DNA of 37,496 bases from Oscillospiraceae bacterium. Lineage in GTDB: Bacteria; Bacillota; Clostridia; Oscillospirales; Ruminococcaceae. Positions 15,873 to 25,366 of this stretch are shown one piece after another. The stretch spans positions 1 to 37,496 of the forward strand of contig JAHHTS010000017.1 of the NCBI GenBank assembly GCA_020024475.1, read 5' to 3'. The notes under the pieces were generated by a model. That model saw only the letters and a program-made list of their open reading frames with translations. It was not told where the DNA came from and searched no databases. Position 1 is the first letter of the stretch, and the number at the start of each line of letters is the position of its first letter. Position numbers and translations under genes: made by a program.

Positions 15873-17911
15873 CAGCATTGGTAGAAACGGTTTATGAGAA
15901 AAAAATGCTTATTCCAGACAAAGCAGCTGTTATTTACAAGGACAGGCAGGTTAGCTATAGAGAATTGTATGATAAGGCAGCTGCAATGGCAAGTGTGTTG
16001 AACCATTGTGGAATTCAATCGGGAGATAAAGTTATTTTGGAAGCAGTCAGCAGACCAGAATATTTTGTGGCTTATTTAGCGGTGCAAATGCTTCGTGCAG
16101 TGACTGTTCCTGTAGACAGAGGTGCAAAAGGGGAGATTACACAATATATACAAGATGTCACAGAAGCAGCTGCTTACATTTGTAATGGAAAAAAACGTGG
16201 AATTTGCAAAATAGAATTTACTTATCAGGAATTAGAAACTTTGAGCATGACAGAAGCAGCATTCACACCACAAATGTCGACAGGTATGGAAGTTGTAGAA
16301 ATTATTTTTACAACTGGCTCTACTGGGAAACCGAAAGGAGCAATGCACACGATATCAGCAATCAGTGCCAGTATGTACAATACGAAGAATGGGATTGGAA
16401 TACAGCAAGAAGATATTATTCTTGTCCCGCTTCCATTGAATCATTCTTTTTCCCTGAGGGTTGTTAGAGCTGCATTTTTATGTGGTGCATCAATTGTACT
16501 GCAAAATAGTGCAGTTTCTATCAAGGAGACTGCGGATAATATAGACAGATACCATTGTACGGGAATGATCAGTGTAAATACAGTGATGGATTTTTTCTTT
16601 TTACATACGGATGAAGAAACAGTCAGCAGAATATTCGGACAGCTGCGCTATATAGAATTCAGTGCAGGAGCTTTGTCGGCAGTTATGCGCAAGAAACTTC
16701 CTAAATTGCTTTCAAATACAGAGATTCATAATACTTGGGGCTCATCGGAGACTGGTGGATGCATTTTTTTGAATGTCAGTAAAGAAACAGATAAGTTGAC
16801 TTCACTTGGTAAACCAATCCATACGGTAGAAGTTGCTTTGATAGATGAAAATGGGAAAGCATTATGCAATACAGGAAGACAATACGTTGGTAAGTTGGCA
16901 TTGCGTGGCGAAATGCGGATGATAGGATATTGCAGCAACAAAAAGGATACAGAAAAAACTATTCGGGATGGCTGGGTTGTGATGAATGATCTTGTATGGC
17001 AGGATTCGGATGGTTATCTGTACATGATAGGGCGCGCTGATGACATGATCAATGTGGGGGGAGAAAAAGTGGCTCCCAAGGAAATTGAGGATATTATTCT
17101 CGATTCCGGACTAATATCTGAATGTGCTGTAATTGGTGTGCCGGATGAAAATGGAGTGACAGGAGAAATGCCTGTACTCTACTATAAAGGAAAAAACAGA
17201 GCAGATGCGGATGAAATTCGTGCCTATTTATCTAGGAGACTGCCTAATTATAAAATCCCAAAGAAATACATTGCTATAACTGCTATCCCTAAAAATGCCA
17301 TGGGAAAGACGGATCGAAAAAGCCTCAAAGATATGTATTGTGAGGAAAATTCGTTTCCAAACAAGTGTGTGGAGAACATACTCACAAGGAGAAGTATTCG
17401 GAAATTTTTAGATAAAGAAGTACCGGAGGAGTTGATTTCTGTTCTGTTGAAATGTGGCGCTGCAGCACCTTCTGGGAAAAATTTGAAAACGAGAAGGTTC
17501 ACAGTGATTCCATCCAGGACTGAAATCGAAAGCTTTAAGGAGCTTGTAAAGACTGCAGCGGAAAGAAATGGAATTCTTATGAATGGTTTTGATAATCCAG
17601 CGCTGCTGATTCTGATTTCCAATGATCGGAGAAATGCAGATGGAGTACAGGATGTTTCCTGCTCAGCAGAGAATATTATGCTCGCAGCTTCATCTTTTGG
17701 GCTTGGCAGTGTCTGGCTAAATCCACTAATGACGATTTGTGATGACAGTGAAATTCGCAGTCGGCTGAATGAATATCAAATTCCCAAAAGCCATATCGTA
17801 TGGAGTATGCTTGCGATAGGTTGGCCGGCAATACCTGGCGTGAAACCAGAGGAACGGGGAAATGAAATCTATATAGTTGGAGGTGGAAAAGTTGGAAGAA
17901 AGGTATTGTGA
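15869..17911 (+). CDS. Adenylating enzyme fused to nitroreductase-like oxidoreductase
   Basis: Residues 1-490 form an ANL-family acyl/aryl-AMP ligase: FTTGSTGKPKG (147-157), NTWGSSETGG, GRADDMINVGGEKVAPKEIE and the terminal Lys in MGKTDRKS. There is no carrier domain. Residues about 500-665 match the FMN nitroreductase fold: ILTRRSIRKF, AAAPSGKN, NPALLILIS, AENIMLAASSFGLGSVWL and SMLAIGWPA. NRPS oxidase domains that turn thiazolines into thiazoles belong to this superfamily, so the fused domain may oxidize the heterocycle made by the Cy domain. A different redox step on the acyl substrate is also possible. The start ATG overlaps the KS gene stop, and the end overlaps the next gene by 20 bases, so the genes are coupled. 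The substrate of the ligase is not predictable by eye. Confidence 0.82.
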   Translation: MTALVETVYEKKMLIPDKAAVIYKDRQVSYRELYDKAAAMASVLNHCGIQSGDKVILEAVSRPEYFVAYLAVQMLRAVTVPVDRGAKGEITQYIQDVTEAAAYICNGKKRGICKIEFTYQELETLSMTEAAFTPQMSTGMEVVEIIFTTGSTGKPKGAMHTISAISASMYNTKNGIGIQQEDIILVPLPLNHSFSLRVVRAAFLCGASIVLQNSAVSIKETADNIDRYHCTGMISVNTVMDFFFLHTDEETVSRIFGQLRYIEFSAGALSAVMRKKLPKLLSNTEIHNTWGSSETGGCIFLNVSKETDKLTSLGKPIHTVEVALIDENGKALCNTGRQYVGKLALRGEMRMIGYCSNKKDTEKTIRDGWVVMNDLVWQDSDGYLYMIGRADDMINVGGEKVAPKEIEDIILDSGLISECAVIGVPDENGVTGEMPVLYYKGKNRADADEIRAYLSRRLPNYKIPKKYIAITAIPKNAMGKTDRKSLKDMYCEENSFPNKCVENILTRRSIRKFLDKEVPEELISVLLKCGAAAPSGKNLKTRRFTVIPSRTEIESFKELVKTAAERNGILMNGFDNPALLILISNDRRNADGVQDVSCSAENIMLAASSFGLGSVWLNPLMTICDDSEIRSRLNEYQIPKSHIVWSMLAIGWPAIPGVKPEERGNEIYIVGGGKVGRKVL

Positions 17912-19688
17912 CTGGACGCTTAGCAACTATCTATTAGAGGATGGACAGTGGCTTGATCGCAGGCTGATCTGTATTGACGATCAGGGACAGGTAACATCGC
18001 AAAGCTACCGAGAACTTCGCACAAGAGTGATTAAGGCGGCGAATGTGCTTCGAAGTCTTGGAATAAAAAAAGGTGATCGTGTATGTATCAGTTTAGAAGA
18101 TTACAGCGAATTTTTTATTGTGTTATGGGGATGTATCCTGACTGGTGCAATTGCAGTGCCAACAGCAAAAGCGGATACGGAACAAATTTTAAGAGATGTT
18201 TCTGCCGCCCTGCTTGTCGAACATGGCGATGGAAAATATGAGGTGGCTCATGTGTCTTTTGCCATGCTTCAAAATGGAACTGCTGATCATGATTGGGAAA
18301 CAGATATGCATGCCGAAGATGTAATAGCTATTCTTTTTACTTCGGGATCTACAGGTAAATCAAAAGGCGTACAGCTTACAGCAGGTAATCTATTGGCCAA
18401 TATAAGAGGAAATATACAGACCTTGCAGTTGGGAGAAGAGGATAAATTTTTGAATTGGTTACCTTTAAACCACTGTACGGCATTTGTTCAATTTCATCTT
18501 ATGCCAGTGTGCCTTCATGCAGAGCAGGTTCATATTGCAGTGGATTATATATTAAAGCAGCCATATAGATGGGCAGATTTAATGAGCAAATGGAAAACGA
18601 CAATATCTTGGGCACCAAATTTTGCTTTTAAAATGGCTGGAGCAGAAGATGACAGGAAGACATCTGTAGACCTATCAGCCTTGCGGCATTTGATCAGTGC
18701 CGGGGAAATGGCTACGTTTTCCGCTTTTGATACATTCGAACAAAAATATAAGCCATGTGGGCTGAAAGAAAAAGTACTGTCCGTTTCCTGGGGGATGACA
18801 GAAACGTGTGGTATGATTTTACATTCTGATGGATGGCGTGACAATGTACGGGTAAAAAATACAATATCTTCTGGCAAAACGATACCAGGTATTACTATCC
18901 GTGAAGAAGGAGAATTGTTTGTAAATGGAGATGCTGTTGTAAGAAATTATCTGAATGTCGAAAAAATTACAGAGGACTTTTACGATGGCTGGTTACGCAC
19001 AGGGGACTGTGGTACTGTCTGTGGCGATGTAGTAAGTATTACAGGCAGAAAAAAAGATATTATTATTAAAAATGGCCGCAATGTTTCATGTGTGGAGCTG
19101 GAAGAAGGTATCAGTCAGAGGTGCAGGATTCCACTGGGATTTTTGATTTGTACTGTGGAACCGGATCTTGAACGAGGAACAGACCGAGTTTATTTATTCA
19201 CGGACGAGACAAAAGTATGGGATAAAGAGAAAATACAAGTGGAAATTGGCCGGATCATGGCCGAAAATTATGGATTTACCTTTGATTCTTTGATGTTTAT
19301 ACGAGAATCGAATATTCCCAAAACTGCAATTGGAAAAATAAAAAGAAATCAATTAAAGAAAATGGTTTGGACAGCACCTAAGAAAAATGTGGAGAAGCGG
19401 GAAAGCAGTAGAAAAAATCAAAATGATATATGTGAGATGATTTCTCTTTGGGAAAATGTGCTCAAATTGCAGCCTGTTCATGCGGATGATAATTTTTTTC
19501 GAATTGGAGGAACATCAGCAATGATTCCATTTTTACTTGATGAAATTGAAAAAAAATTTGGATGCAGGCTTAAAATCAGTGATATCTTTTTGGCACCAAC
19601 GGTTTCAGAGCTTCTTGCCATTTTGGAACCTAACTACGCATGCAGTCATCTATCAAAAACGAACAATGCGTATATATTTGACATATAA
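17892..19688 (+). CDS. FAAL-like adenylating enzyme with carrier domain
   Basis: Residues about 1-490 form an adenylating enzyme with FTSGSTGKSKG, WLPLNHCTAFVQFHL, SWGMTETCG, YDGWLRTGDCG and the terminal Lys in AIGKIKR. The WLPLNH phrase and overall look resemble fatty-acyl-AMP ligases and related starter-unit loaders. Residues about 510-590 are a carrier domain with GGTS at its Ser (about residue 542 from this start). The enzyme probably loads its acyl group onto its own carrier. I chose TTG 17892, because GGAGGT at 17879-17884 is at ideal distance; earlier in-frame TTG 17877 and GTG 17883 overlap that site. It overlaps the previous gene by 20 bases. The last residues (about 590-598) look like a docking or linker tail. 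Confidence 0.8.
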   Translation: MEERYCDWTLSNYLLEDGQWLDRRLICIDDQGQVTSQSYRELRTRVIKAANVLRSLGIKKGDRVCISLEDYSEFFIVLWGCILTGAIAVPTAKADTEQILRDVSAALLVEHGDGKYEVAHVSFAMLQNGTADHDWETDMHAEDVIAILFTSGSTGKSKGVQLTAGNLLANIRGNIQTLQLGEEDKFLNWLPLNHCTAFVQFHLMPVCLHAEQVHIAVDYILKQPYRWADLMSKWKTTISWAPNFAFKMAGAEDDRKTSVDLSALRHLISAGEMATFSAFDTFEQKYKPCGLKEKVLSVSWGMTETCGMILHSDGWRDNVRVKNTISSGKTIPGITIREEGELFVNGDAVVRNYLNVEKITEDFYDGWLRTGDCGTVCGDVVSITGRKKDIIIKNGRNVSCVELEEGISQRCRIPLGFLICTVEPDLERGTDRVYLFTDETKVWDKEKIQVEIGRIMAENYGFTFDSLMFIRESNIPKTAIGKIKRNQLKKMVWTAPKKNVEKRESSRKNQNDICEMISLWENVLKLQPVHADDNFFRIGGTSAMIPFLLDEIEKKFGCRLKISDIFLAPTVSELLAILEPNYACSHLSKTNNAYIFDI

Positions 19689-19718
19689 ATACAATTATGT
19701 GAAAGGAACGAATAAAAT

Positions 19719-22700
19719 ATGAAATTATTTTGTATGTGTCATGCAGGTGGCTTTGCAATGCGTTATCGAAAATTGGCTGAAAAGTTGAAGGATGTTTCAA
19801 ATGGCATGCTTGAACTGATCCCTATAGAATATAACGGAAGAGGAAGTAAATCTGCGCAGAAACCGTATGATAATTTTCGTGATCTTACTGAACAAATTGG
19901 AAACGAAATTGCTGGAATGCTTGGAGACAAGGAGCCATACTGTCTGTTTGGTCATTGTATGGGAGGCTATGCAGCCTCAGAAATTGCGTATTATATGAAT
20001 GAAAAATATCAAAATACACCAGTCATGCTTGTAATTTCGACCCCACCCCCACTGACAACGGAAAGAAAGGTAACCGGTCTTACCAGAGATGAGCTAATTA
20101 CATTTTTACGAGAGAACGGAGGTACAGATGAAGGCGTTCTGGAAGGCAAAATATTTGACACAGAACTGCTTCCTATTTTGCAACATGATTTATCAATTTT
20201 TGATGCGTATACTTGTTCGTATGCCGGAAAAAAGTTAAATGCCCATGTAGTAATAAGTTATGGCGAAGATGACCGTGTGCTTACTCGTATTGGAAGGCTG
20301 CCGGAATGGCAGGGGATTTCGGAAAATCCGGTGACAATACACAAATTTAAGGGAAACCATTTTTATTTTGAAGATCATCTAGACGAGTATGCGGATTTTC
20401 TCTGTGCTCAATATGCAAAAGCGTTGGAACTGTATGAAAAGCGTACGGGAGGATATCCATTAACAGATGTTCAGAAAAGCTATTTATTGGGAAGAAATCA
20501 TATATTTTCATCTGGTGGAATATCTACTCATGTATACTATGAATTTAAAAATAAAATTAATGTAGCGCAATATGAAAAGGCATGGAATGAAGTAATTCGT
20601 AAGCATCCAATGTTGCATACAGTCATTTATGAAGAAGGATATCAAAATGAACTTTTTCCAGTTCCTTATTATACCATTCCGGTTTGTGATATGCGAAAAG
20701 CATCTTCTGACGATATTGAAGATTTGATTCGAAAGAAACGAAAGGAACTTTCACATAAAGTGTTTGAGATCGGTACTTGGCCGATGTTTACAATTGAAGC
20801 AATGCAGCTGAATGATCATGAAACTTATCTTTTTTACAGTTTTGATCTGCTGATTGCTGATGGCAGTAGTTTACGGATGATACTCAGAGAGTGTATGGAT
20901 ATATATGAAGGTCAAAATAATATTCAGGAAGACCTTTCTTTTAGGGAATATATCCTGAAAACTGAGGCTGTAAAGATGGGAAAAAGATATGGAGTTCACA
21001 AAAAATATTGGAAAGATCGAATTGCACAGATTTCCATGCCGCCGGAACTTCCATATCGAACATTGGATGAGGAAAATATACCACCGCGTTTTGAGCGATT
21101 ATCGTACTTATTGGATAGGAATCAATGGCAGAGTTTGCAGGAAAAACTGCAACAGAATAAAGTGATGCCAACTACGTTTTTTCTGGCAACTTATGCAGCG
21201 GTATTGTCTGTATATACCATGAAAAAAAGTTTTTGCCTGAATGTAACTTTGACCAATAGAGTGAATTATGGAGGGAAGCTGCTTCATACTGTAGGAGATT
21301 TTACTTCTCTGTTATTATTGGAAATGAATCTGAACAACAGTAATAGCAGTTTTTTAGATGTGGCACTTGCAATACAGAAAAAATTCATGGAGGACTATAA
21401 GCATCGGGCATATGACGGTATTCTTGTAGAGCAGGAAATCAGTCAGGCTAACAAAAGACAGGTCCTGTATCCAATAGTGTTTACCAGCCTGTTGGGGATG
21501 CTGCAATCAGAAGGCCAGCAGAAAAACGTAGGCGAGCTGATATATAGTATCAGTCAGACACCGCAGGTGTATCTCGATTTTCAACTGATGGAGACAAAGA
21601 AAGGTGTCATGCTTACCTGGGACTATTTGACATCTAAGTTTGAGACATGGCAAATTAAAGAGATGTTTCAGACTATGGTCAGACAAGTGGAACAAGTATG
21701 TGCAAATGGACTTGATACGATATCGTTTTTACCAGAAGCGAGTCCTGATTTAAACAAGGTGGTAGAAAAATATAATCATACTAACCGTGCATTCCCCTTG
21801 GAGACACTGCATGAGTTGTTTAGACATTCTGCACGCAAATATATGGACAGACCAGCTGTAAGCGATGAGAATGGACAACTTAGTTATCGAGAACTGGATG
21901 AACTTTCTGATCAGGTTGCATACGGACTTTTAGATAAAGGTGTAAAGCCAGGGGAACTTGTGGCAATCTATACTTATCGAAAAAAAGAGACCATTGCGGG
22001 TATTCTCGGAATATTGAAAGCAGGAGCTGCATATGTCCCGATCAGTCCTGATTATCCCAAAGAACGTCAGGATTCAATTATTCAGAAAGGCAATATCCGT
22101 GTTATTATAACAGACCGGTTGATACAGAAGAAAACGACGGAGGCTTTGCCAAATGTTCTTTTAGATGGAGTGGCATATGTTATTTTCACATCAGGCAGTT
22201 CAGGAGAGCCTAAAGGAGTTGTTATTACGCATAGAGAAGCTGCCAATACGATTTTTAGTATAAACGAGCGGTTCGCTGTTACAGAAGAAGACGTCGTACT
22301 TGGTATATCTTCTATGTGTTTTGATTTATCTGTCTATGATATTTTTGGAACTTTTGCAGCAGGTGCTTTACTGGTTATACTTCCTGATTTACACGATGTA
22401 CGTGGAATCATCCACCTTGTTCAAGAAAAGCAAGTTACAGTATGGAATTCTGTACCGGCAATTATGCAGCTGGTTTTAGAGGTAGCAAAAGATAAAGAAT
22501 TGGAATCTCTTAAAAAAATTCTGTTAAGCGGGGATAAAATCGCTGTATCTTTGGCAAAAGATATCCGTAAGAAATTACCAGCAACTAAATTATACAGCCT
22601 GGGAGGTGCGACGGAAGGATCGATTTGGTCGATTTACTATGAGCTGGATAATATACCGGAGAAAATGATTCGTATTCCATATGGCTATCCGTTGGACAAT

Positions 22701-23534
22701 CAGCGTTGCTATATTTTAGATGAAAACGACCGGATCTGTACGTGGGGAGTAAGCGGTGAAATTGTAATTGCTGGCGATGGGGTTGCTAATGGATATCTCA
22801 AAGATGAGGAACTTACAACAAAACAATTTCGGTATCATGAGCAATTAGGAAGAATTTATTATACCGGAGATCTTGGTTTGTTTAACAGAGATGGAGTAAT
22901 TGAAATACTTGGGAGAAAAGATGGTCAGTTAAAAATTAATGGCTTCCGAATCGAGAGCGGTGAAATTGAGAAAAAATTAGAGCAGCATCCTGCAGTCTCG
23001 CAGGCCGTGATCGAGGTACTAAAGGTCCGTGGAAAAAAGCGTCTTGCAGCATTTCTTGTGCAAAAAGGAGAAAAAAATGAAAAGCTGCAAGAATCGATAC
23101 GACATGAAACAGCGGAAAAGCTTCCATATTATATGGTTCCTTCATTTTATGTTCGGATGGACGAAATACCACTTACACACAATGGAAAAATTGACCGGAA
23201 AAAGCTGCGGGAATATATTCCAAAAGAAAGTTTAAGTGGAAAAAACCAACCGCAAACAGAAACAGAAGGTACCCTTTGTAACATTTTCAAAAAAGTATTG
23301 GGCGATGATGAATTTGGAATGGAGAATGATTTGGTTCAAATGGGAATAGATTCCATTTCTATTTTAAAAATAATTGCAGAAATACAGGAAGCATTTTCTG
23401 TATCACTTTCCTTACAGGATATTTTGAAGAATTCGTCTATCCGCAAGTTGTCGAAACTGTTAGAACAGCTTTCTGAATGCAGTGAACAGAAGAAAATGCA
23501 GACTGTTTCAGAGAACGAGAGAAAAATTTTCTGA
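19719..23534 (+). CDS. NRPS: thioesterase-Cy-A(Cys)-PCP
   Basis: Domain order is unusual. Residues 1-235 form a thioesterase with GHCMG (Cys80 as nucleophile), Asp185 and His214. Residues about 245-680 form a heterocyclization domain with the DxxxxDxxS motif (D376, D381, S384), VGDFTS and QTPQVYLD. Residues about 690-1165 form an A domain (TSGSSGEPKG, GGATEGSIWS, YTGDLG, NGKID). Residues 1185-1255 form a PCP with Ser1212. The pocket residues D869 L870 Y873 N910 L935 S937 L961 I969 W970 K1157 spell DLYNLSLIWK, the code known for cysteine in Cy-type modules. The module should condense an upstream acyl group with Cys and close a thiazoline. The N-terminal thioesterase cannot receive the product in cis in the usual order, so it may edit or act between proteins. 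GAAAGGAA precedes ATG 19719. Confidence 0.88.
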   Translation: MKLFCMCHAGGFAMRYRKLAEKLKDVSNGMLELIPIEYNGRGSKSAQKPYDNFRDLTEQIGNEIAGMLGDKEPYCLFGHCMGGYAASEIAYYMNEKYQNTPVMLVISTPPPLTTERKVTGLTRDELITFLRENGGTDEGVLEGKIFDTELLPILQHDLSIFDAYTCSYAGKKLNAHVVISYGEDDRVLTRIGRLPEWQGISENPVTIHKFKGNHFYFEDHLDEYADFLCAQYAKALELYEKRTGGYPLTDVQKSYLLGRNHIFSSGGISTHVYYEFKNKINVAQYEKAWNEVIRKHPMLHTVIYEEGYQNELFPVPYYTIPVCDMRKASSDDIEDLIRKKRKELSHKVFEIGTWPMFTIEAMQLNDHETYLFYSFDLLIADGSSLRMILRECMDIYEGQNNIQEDLSFREYILKTEAVKMGKRYGVHKKYWKDRIAQISMPPELPYRTLDEENIPPRFERLSYLLDRNQWQSLQEKLQQNKVMPTTFFLATYAAVLSVYTMKKSFCLNVTLTNRVNYGGKLLHTVGDFTSLLLLEMNLNNSNSSFLDVALAIQKKFMEDYKHRAYDGILVEQEISQANKRQVLYPIVFTSLLGMLQSEGQQKNVGELIYSISQTPQVYLDFQLMETKKGVMLTWDYLTSKFETWQIKEMFQTMVRQVEQVCANGLDTISFLPEASPDLNKVVEKYNHTNRAFPLETLHELFRHSARKYMDRPAVSDENGQLSYRELDELSDQVAYGLLDKGVKPGELVAIYTYRKKETIAGILGILKAGAAYVPISPDYPKERQDSIIQKGNIRVIITDRLIQKKTTEALPNVLLDGVAYVIFTSGSSGEPKGVVITHREAANTIFSINERFAVTEEDVVLGISSMCFDLSVYDIFGTFAAGALLVILPDLHDVRGIIHLVQEKQVTVWNSVPAIMQLVLEVAKDKELESLKKILLSGDKIAVSLAKDIRKKLPATKLYSLGGATEGSIWSIYYELDNIPEKMIRIPYGYPLDNQRCYILDENDRICTWGVSGEIVIAGDGVANGYLKDEELTTKQFRYHEQLGRIYYTGDLGLFNRDGVIEILGRKDGQLKINGFRIESGEIEKKLEQHPAVSQAVIEVLKVRGKKRLAAFLVQKGEKNEKLQESIRHETAEKLPYYMVPSFYVRMDEIPLTHNGKIDRKKLREYIPKESLSGKNQPQTETEGTLCNIFKKVLGDDEFGMENDLVQMGIDSISILKIIAEIQEAFSVSLSLQDILKNSSIRKLSKLLEQLSECSEQKKMQTVSENERKIF

Positions 23535-23610
23535 GATTCTTGGATTGAGTTGACAACTTATAGGGGTTCTGTTGACACGTATTTGCTGAAATATTACAGG
23601 AGATTATAAG

Positions 23611-25089
23611 ATGACATTTTGGGCGATGATAAAGCAGATATATAAGGATGATGAGATATCCGCATGTATGGATATTTTTGATGACAAAAATGGCGAATAT
23701 TTAAAAACGAGCAGAAAAGAGGTGATAGAAAAAGCATTGGCCTATGCTGGACTTTTTTCGAGAGAAAAGGGGACACGTATTGGTATTTACATGGATGGTC
23801 AGGCGGCCTGGCTTTCAGTTTTTTTTGCGGTTGTGATCACTGGTAATGTGGCAGTACTATTAGACAAACGTCTGAAAGCAGATACGATTTTGAATTATGT
23901 AAGTAGAACAGATACCAAAATAGTTGTCTTTGATGAGATAGATAGTGGATTGCAGGAAAGATTATCAGAAAGTTTAGGAAACGAGAATATTATAAGTTGC
24001 AAAAAAACGCTACCAGGTGGAGATGGCATGTTATCTCTTTATACAGATAATACAGATGAAAATGAACCATGTGCGATTTTATTTACTTCTGGAACAACCG
24101 GAATTGCAAGAGGGGTTATACTAAGTCAAAAAAATATTCTTACGAATATTATGGATACAATAGAACTGGGGTGTTTTAGTAGAAAGGAGCGCTTTTTCTC
24201 TATGCTTCCAGTAGCTCATGCATTTGGTATGAATCAGGCAACGTTGGCTGCGTTTTTTAACGGTGGAAGTATGTTGTTTTCTAATTCTCCATTAACTATG
24301 ATGGATAATATCCATCGTTTTCAGCCATCTGTTGTACTGACGATTCCGATGATGCTGGAATTCCTTTATAAGAAATTGATTTATTGGGAAAAAAAGAGTC
24401 CAGAACTGGATTCTATTGATATAGCACATAAAGTGTTAGGAAAAAACATCCGTTATATTGGGGTCGGTGGAGCTGATATAAATCCGGAAGTTGTTGTGGG
24501 ATTGAGAAGATTTGGAATTTTTATTGCATCAGGTTATGGAATGACAGAAACTTCACCACTTATTACATCGGTTTCGTTTGAGAAAATGGATCCTTCTTCT
24601 GTCGGAAGACCACTGAAACATGTAAAAATAAAAATCGTGGATGGAGAGATTTATGTAAGTGGACCGTCGGTTATGCTTGGATACGATAAAGATCCAGAAG
24701 CAACAAATAAAGTACTGAAAGATGGATGGTTTAAAACAGGAGATTTAGGGTACTTAAATGAAAAAGGAGAGTTGTTCCTGAAAGGCAGAAGTAAGAACCT
24801 GATTATTCTAAGCAATGGAGAAAATATTTCTCCAGAATATGTTGAAGGGTTATTGATAAGAAATCAGTGCATAAAAGAGGCGAGAGTCAGTGAACGCAAT
24901 GATAGGATATTTGCTGAGATTGTAGTAGAGGAAGATTTTTCTGGATTTACGAAGGAAAATCAGGAAGAAACAATAAAAATTGTTGTGAAAAATGTAAATA
25001 ATCAGTTGCCGTCCTATTCTCAAATCATGGATTTTGTTATAACTAAGGAAGGACTTGCAAGAAATTTATATGGGAAACTGGTACGTTAA
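23611..25089 (+). CDS. Stand-alone acyl/aryl-AMP ligase
   Basis: A 492-residue ANL enzyme with all core regions: FTSGTTGIARG (158-168), PVAHAFGMNQ, ASGYGMTETSP, DGWFKTGDLG, KGRSKNLIILSNGENISPEYVE and a terminal GK near residue 488-489. The phosphate-loop Pro-Lys is replaced by Ala-Arg (166-167), a mild change. It has no carrier domain, and the next gene is a free ACP, so it probably activates an acid and loads that ACP. Its A3/A5 phrases are FadD/long-chain-like rather than amino-acid-like. It begins after the largest gap in the operon (76 bases). AGGAG precedes the ATG. Confidence 0.82.
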   Translation: MTFWAMIKQIYKDDEISACMDIFDDKNGEYLKTSRKEVIEKALAYAGLFSREKGTRIGIYMDGQAAWLSVFFAVVITGNVAVLLDKRLKADTILNYVSRTDTKIVVFDEIDSGLQERLSESLGNENIISCKKTLPGGDGMLSLYTDNTDENEPCAILFTSGTTGIARGVILSQKNILTNIMDTIELGCFSRKERFFSMLPVAHAFGMNQATLAAFFNGGSMLFSNSPLTMMDNIHRFQPSVVLTIPMMLEFLYKKLIYWEKKSPELDSIDIAHKVLGKNIRYIGVGGADINPEVVVGLRRFGIFIASGYGMTETSPLITSVSFEKMDPSSVGRPLKHVKIKIVDGEIYVSGPSVMLGYDKDPEATNKVLKDGWFKTGDLGYLNEKGELFLKGRSKNLIILSNGENISPEYVEGLLIRNQCIKEARVSERNDRIFAEIVVEEDFSGFTKENQEETIKIVVKNVNNQLPSYSQIMDFVITKEGLARNLYGKLVR

Positions 25090-25110
25090 TATAATGAAAG
25101 GAAATAAATT

Positions 25111-25362
25111 ATGAATGATATTATGATGGAAGTAAAAAAGCTAGTAGCAGAGGCACTAGATATGGATGATCCAGAGAAAATTGAAGATGACACAGAGTTT
25201 TTTTCCATTGGAGGAAATTCCTTAACAGCTATGATGGTAATTGAAGGAATACAAAATGAATATTCAATTGATTTTACTTTTTCAAGTTTATATGAAAAAG
25301 TAACTATTCGAGATATGGCAAATTATATTGAGACCAAAATATCCGCAAAAGAAAGTAGGTAG
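25111..25362 (+). CDS. Acyl/peptidyl carrier protein
   Basis: An 83-residue carrier protein with FFSIGGNSLTAMMVI; Ser37 is the phosphopantetheine site. Acidic residues precede the site (EKIEDDTEF), and the helical pattern is typical of PCP-like ACPs. GAAAGGAAA precedes ATG 25111. It follows the stand-alone ligase by 21 bases, and the pair probably forms a ligase-carrier unit. It could hold the starter acyl group for the Cy domain or for the ketosynthase. Four bases separate it from the first transporter gene. Confidence 0.88.
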   Translation: MNDIMMEVKKLVAEALDMDDPEKIEDDTEFFSIGGNSLTAMMVIEGIQNEYSIDFTFSSLYEKVTIRDMANYIETKISAKESR

Positions 25363-25366
25363 AAAA

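Noticed and set aside
23550..23610. Internal promoter before the stand-alone ligase
   Set aside because: Two TTGACA words (23550 and 23572) lie in the largest gap of the operon, but no acceptable -10 box follows at 16-18 bases.
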